This document shows, one piece after another, positions 60,602 to 64,000 of a stretch of DNA of 64,000 nucleotides (position 1 is its first letter; each line of letters opens with the position of its first letter). Origin of the DNA: Lingula anatina. Lineage: Eukaryota > Brachiopoda > Lingulata > Lingulida > Lingulidae. The position numbers were made by a program, and so were the translations under genes. The stretch covers positions 204,835-268,834 of the forward strand of contig NW_019775647.1 of NCBI RefSeq assembly GCF_001039355.2, in the 5' to 3' direction. The notes below the pieces were generated by a model. The model was not told the DNA's origin. It did not search any database and saw only the letters and a program-made list of their open reading frames with translations.

Positions 60602-60925
60602 TTTCCGTAACCCGTGTGGTTTACACAGTTTACAAACACTTTTCCGTTTCGACTTAGACTCTGTGATCTCTCATAAATTAATTAAGATGCTCTCGAGCTT
60701 GAACATAATAACGATTCGTTATTATGTCCAAGTCTCTGTTGATCAAGATTTTCCAAAGCCTGGACTACAGGACTGAAATATCCGAAAAGATCGCATGGAA
60801 ATTTGAAGGAACCTTAAAGAAATAAAAAAAAAAAAAAAAGGAAAAAGGAAAAAGAATTAAGAATTTTAATTAAAATTTAAAAAGAAATAAACATTGAGTG
60901 TACGTTTTCAATATTTTATTCATGA

Positions 60926-60956
<31 letters not shown>

Positions 60957-61093
60957 ATGCAGAGATAAATGTCTAATGATGTATTTATCATTTCTATAAG
61001 TTGATCAATATAGCTACCAACATAATTTGTGCAACTTAAGATGATCATCACGGTAAATAGTACGAAAAATCCTATATTTTAGACTATCGCTAA
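60602..61093. other. Non-coding, low complexity
   Basis: Holds A-rich (60824-60880) and (AAAT)n/(AAATA)n (60928-60958) stretches. No gene seen. Confidence 0.6.
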
Positions 61094-61377
61094 CCCGCAC
61101 GAAAACGAAGTAGATACTCCAGCGCAGTAGAATACTGCAATCATACTGTAAACATGCTTCAAATCTGCTTCGATGTGGGAGCTAATTAGCATATTTGAAA
61201 CATGCTTCTATCATACTGCTAATCTACTGCATTTATGCTGTTCCTCTGTACAACCCTATGTAATTTTTGAAGTAGAATTGCAGTAGGCTATACTGCATTT
61301 CTACTGCAAATATGCTCCACACCACTACTGCGTTAATGCTTCTTTGCTACTTCGAAACTACTGCATTTGCGTGCGGG
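61094..61377. mobile_element. Harbinger-like MITE (284 bp)
   Basis: Ends are CCCGCACG...CGTGCGGG, flanked on both sides by TAA (61091-61093 and 61378-61380), the 3-bp target duplication type used by PIF/Harbinger elements. The interior is rich in CTGCA/TACTGCA motifs on both strands and has no ORF. Confidence 0.75.
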
Positions 61378-62129
61378 TAAAACTCATCAGAAAACTTATA
61401 GTAACTTATAGTAACTGGCTCGCGCTGCCAGTAATTACGCCGCGGGATGTTCAGGGCACAGACCGTGATCATAAGACATACCGCGAATAGAAAATAGAAT
61501 TTAGAAAATAGACATTGCATGTGAATGAAGCCTTAAAATGCGATGACCACCTGGGCTAGGCCTATCAGAAATGTCGGTTAAATGACATGTCCGTAACGTT
61601 TTGAGCAAATAATTAATTAATCAATCAATTAACTCATCAACTTAATCAAACCTTAACAAGATGCACCCTGAGACTCAATACTTTGCCTTAAAATTGAAAT
61701 GACATCGACAGCTGCCTTAATATAGAAAAAAAATCAATTTCAAAATTCACGATGTGCGCGATGCTGTCAGTGACCTCTATCGGCACACGAGAAAAAGAAT
61801 ACATTATCTTCGATGATAGCGTATTCTGTTATCGTAAAGTAGGCTTACACATATCCTTTATAGGAACAACAACCCCAAAACGTATAAAATAATGTGGTGA
61901 AAATGGGTATATATAAAATACGGAAAAACGGGAAACAGCAGCTAAATCTCCAAAACTTATCATTAAACAACTTCTGAAGCGTGACTTAATAACGGTTTTT
62001 TGAACAATGTCATTTGAACCCTTGGAATTCAAACATCTGTTCCTCATGCGGTTGTAAATATCCAGGGACGTTTCAGATCCAAGTCTCTTATAAAATCCAC
62101 CCCCACCCTCACCCCCACCCAACTTGAAA

Positions 62130-62600
62130 GGAAACAAAGGCATCACAAAACAATACCAAATAATTTTCTGCAGAAAGTATGGTGCTCCCGTCATTTACTT
62201 TCGGCCGTTTTAGACGGAACCCGTCGAACCGTCTTGTGCGGGGACATGATTAAAATAAATCCTGTAAATGTATCTACGCCCTAGTTTCACCGAGATGAAA
62301 GAACGTCTTGTAAAATTTCTACGCTGAAAGAAAAGAAAAGCATCACAAATTAAAACAAAATGACACAAGCAGGTAAATTTCTGCTGTAACGAAGGTGCTC
62401 TTGTCGTTTAGTTTCGACCGTTGTGAACGGACATTCATAAGCCGTTTCGGAACACATGGGTGACAGCTTTTCTTGTAAAATTACCTCATTGAAAGAAGAG
62501 AAAGGCATCACAAAACAAACTGTGATAAGATTTTCTGCTCTGTAGTCGCTTGGTTTTGTCAGCTCTGTAAGGCGTGGTGCGTCAAAGTGGGTCCACATAC
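62130..62600. repeat. Three degenerate direct repeats
   Basis: Each begins with a GAAAGRAAAGRCATCACAAA-type phrase (near 62120, 62328 and 62497), runs through TTTTCTGC or TTTCTGC, then CTCGTCGTTTA/ TCGCTTGGTTT-type and CGACCGTT/CGGCCGTT. Decayed tandem or transposon-derived units; the ORFs in them are not supported. Confidence 0.45.
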
Positions 62601-64000
62601 TTTCTTAATATTTTTGAAATAAGAAAGACAGGACGCTTGTTCCCCATACAGTAGGCCCAAACGTCGGTGTTATAAATTCTAACGTTTAAATCTTGGTTGT
62701 CCTAGAGCGTACTGTTACTAAAGATTTTAAAGCAGAACTGAACACAGTGCCTGTGTGAACCACGCAGCTTTTCATGTATGTTCGGCTAACCTGAACGTTA
62801 AAGCTCTTCAAAAAAAAAAAAAATAATAATAATAATAAATAAATAAATAAATAAATAAATACTAGAACTAATTCACGGACTGCAACAAGAATAAACAAAA
62901 AGGACAAATAAAAGAGAAGGTGAGGGAATACTTAAAAAGAAAACAAATTGCTGCGTGATATTTTACACATATAAAGTGTCATTCCCTTATCCAAATTGAA
63001 CATTACATGAAGAAAATTGCTCCCCCCCCCATTGCTCTTATTAGCTTATGTTCAGGAACTTGAATAAAAAGTATTCAGATTTCCAAAATATATTAAATAA
63101 ACAAATAGTACATGTGCAAGTAACCAATCAACCTACTGCTTTATTCCCAATTGATCAACAACAATGTGACACTTTCATCTGAATAATTCAACAGCTCCCA
63201 TCCAACAATGAATGAAACTAATAATTTTACAAACGTTTTTCAGTCTTTCCACAATCACTTATTAACAAAAAAAGTAAACAAATTAAAATATTGCCACTTT
63301 GAAAAAATGCCTAAATATTGGCTTAAATTTGGTATAAGACAATCAGGTAAATGAAAGAAAAATATATACAGCATAGCTTAAAACTGCCATTATGTTTTTT
63401 ACCAACACTTCAGAATTTAAAATAATAATTGGTTTAAAAAAAGCTTGCCAAAAGCTTTACAATAATTTCAAAAACTTAATCTAATAATTCAAATCATAAA
63501 CCTTCAAAGCAACCAAAAGAATATAATTGCACACTTAACTTTCACAGAATTATGAAGCCAAAATAGTGGCCAAAAATGCCACTTGTAGGGAAAAAAGTCA
63601 ACAACCCAGATAATATCATACAGCAATATCAATCATCAAATATAAATCCTGTATATACAGCTTTCAAACCAATAAAATCACTATAACTTTATAGGCACAG
63701 ACACAACAGAGTATTTTCAATGGTTTAATTTTTTTTTTAATTTTAAAGAAAAATGGTACAAATGGTCCAAAGGTGTTAGTGAAACAAGCACTTTCTTCAA
63801 ATACCAGCAGTTATATTACCAACATCATCAACAGTGTGGATGGATTATTTACCTTGTCAAATTAAAACAATTATGAATATCATAATTTTCAAGAGAAAAC
63901 ATCCTGACATTTTCAGTACTATCAATACAAATAAACAAATAATCTTGGCATAATCCTGAAGACAATGTTAGGCAACGTCAAAATCTAATCAGGCAAGTAA
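62600..64000. other. AT-rich tail, no gene identified
   Basis: Contains an A11/(AAT)n/(AAAT)n run at 62811-62862 and long A/T-rich DNA from 63060 on. It could be a 3' UTR of a minus-strand gene outside the window, but I see no coding exon. Confidence 0.4.

Overview
The window is metazoan nuclear DNA: spliced genes with GT/AG introns, phase-consistent exons, cytosolic-type tRNA genes, microsatellites, MITE-like elements, LINE and LTR retroelement remains. An animal-type chitin synthase, secreted vWA/C-type-lectin/VWC and WSC-like proteins and an SLC23 transporter suggest a marine invertebrate, most likely a lophotrochozoan (mollusc, brachiopod or annelid); a lancelet is not excluded. All exon models were assembled by eye from splice sites and reading-frame continuity.

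Region 1 (1-31 kb) is a tandemly duplicated gene pair. The 3' half of a chitin synthase gene (+, 210-5764) converges on 'gene A' (-, 10426-20737), a secreted protein with signal peptide, four C-type lectin domains, vWA, Thr-rich linker, a 4-Cys module and VWC. A second, older copy of the pair follows: a decayed chitin synthase (+, 22830-24535) and 'gene B' (-, 24968-29455). Gene B has the same signal-peptide exon and the same vWA/Thr-rich/4-Cys/VWC end, but two WSC-like domains where gene A has lectin domains, and it carries two frame breaks. On top of this, 4328-8070 is repeated almost base for base at 8073-11815 across a single N at 8071. That is very probably an assembly duplication, so the orphan gene ends inside it should be counted once.

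Region 2 (32-41 kb) holds a 13-exon gene (-, 32359-37570) encoding a Lys-rich, exon-repeated N-terminal region joined to a pseudokinase that has lost its catalytic residues. A second 21-nt first exon lies upstream (39914-39934), a LINE fragment sits between the two first exons, and both have CRE-like TGACGTCA/TTACGTCA sites nearby.

Region 3 (41.6-56 kb) has a complete 12-exon secreted M12B-type metalloprotease (+, 41614-46333) convergent with a complete 11-exon SLC23-type transporter (-, 47623-55959). One intron of the transporter carries a 46-bp minisatellite made from its own 5' splice site.

Region 4 (56-64 kb) is a decayed LTR retrotransposon (-, 56168-60600, ending at a second N at 60601), a Harbinger-like MITE, degenerate repeats and AT-rich DNA in which I see no gene.

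The chitin synthase and the neighbouring secreted modular proteins could jointly serve a chitinous extracellular matrix (cuticle, shell or chaetae); that is inference from adjacency and domain content only.
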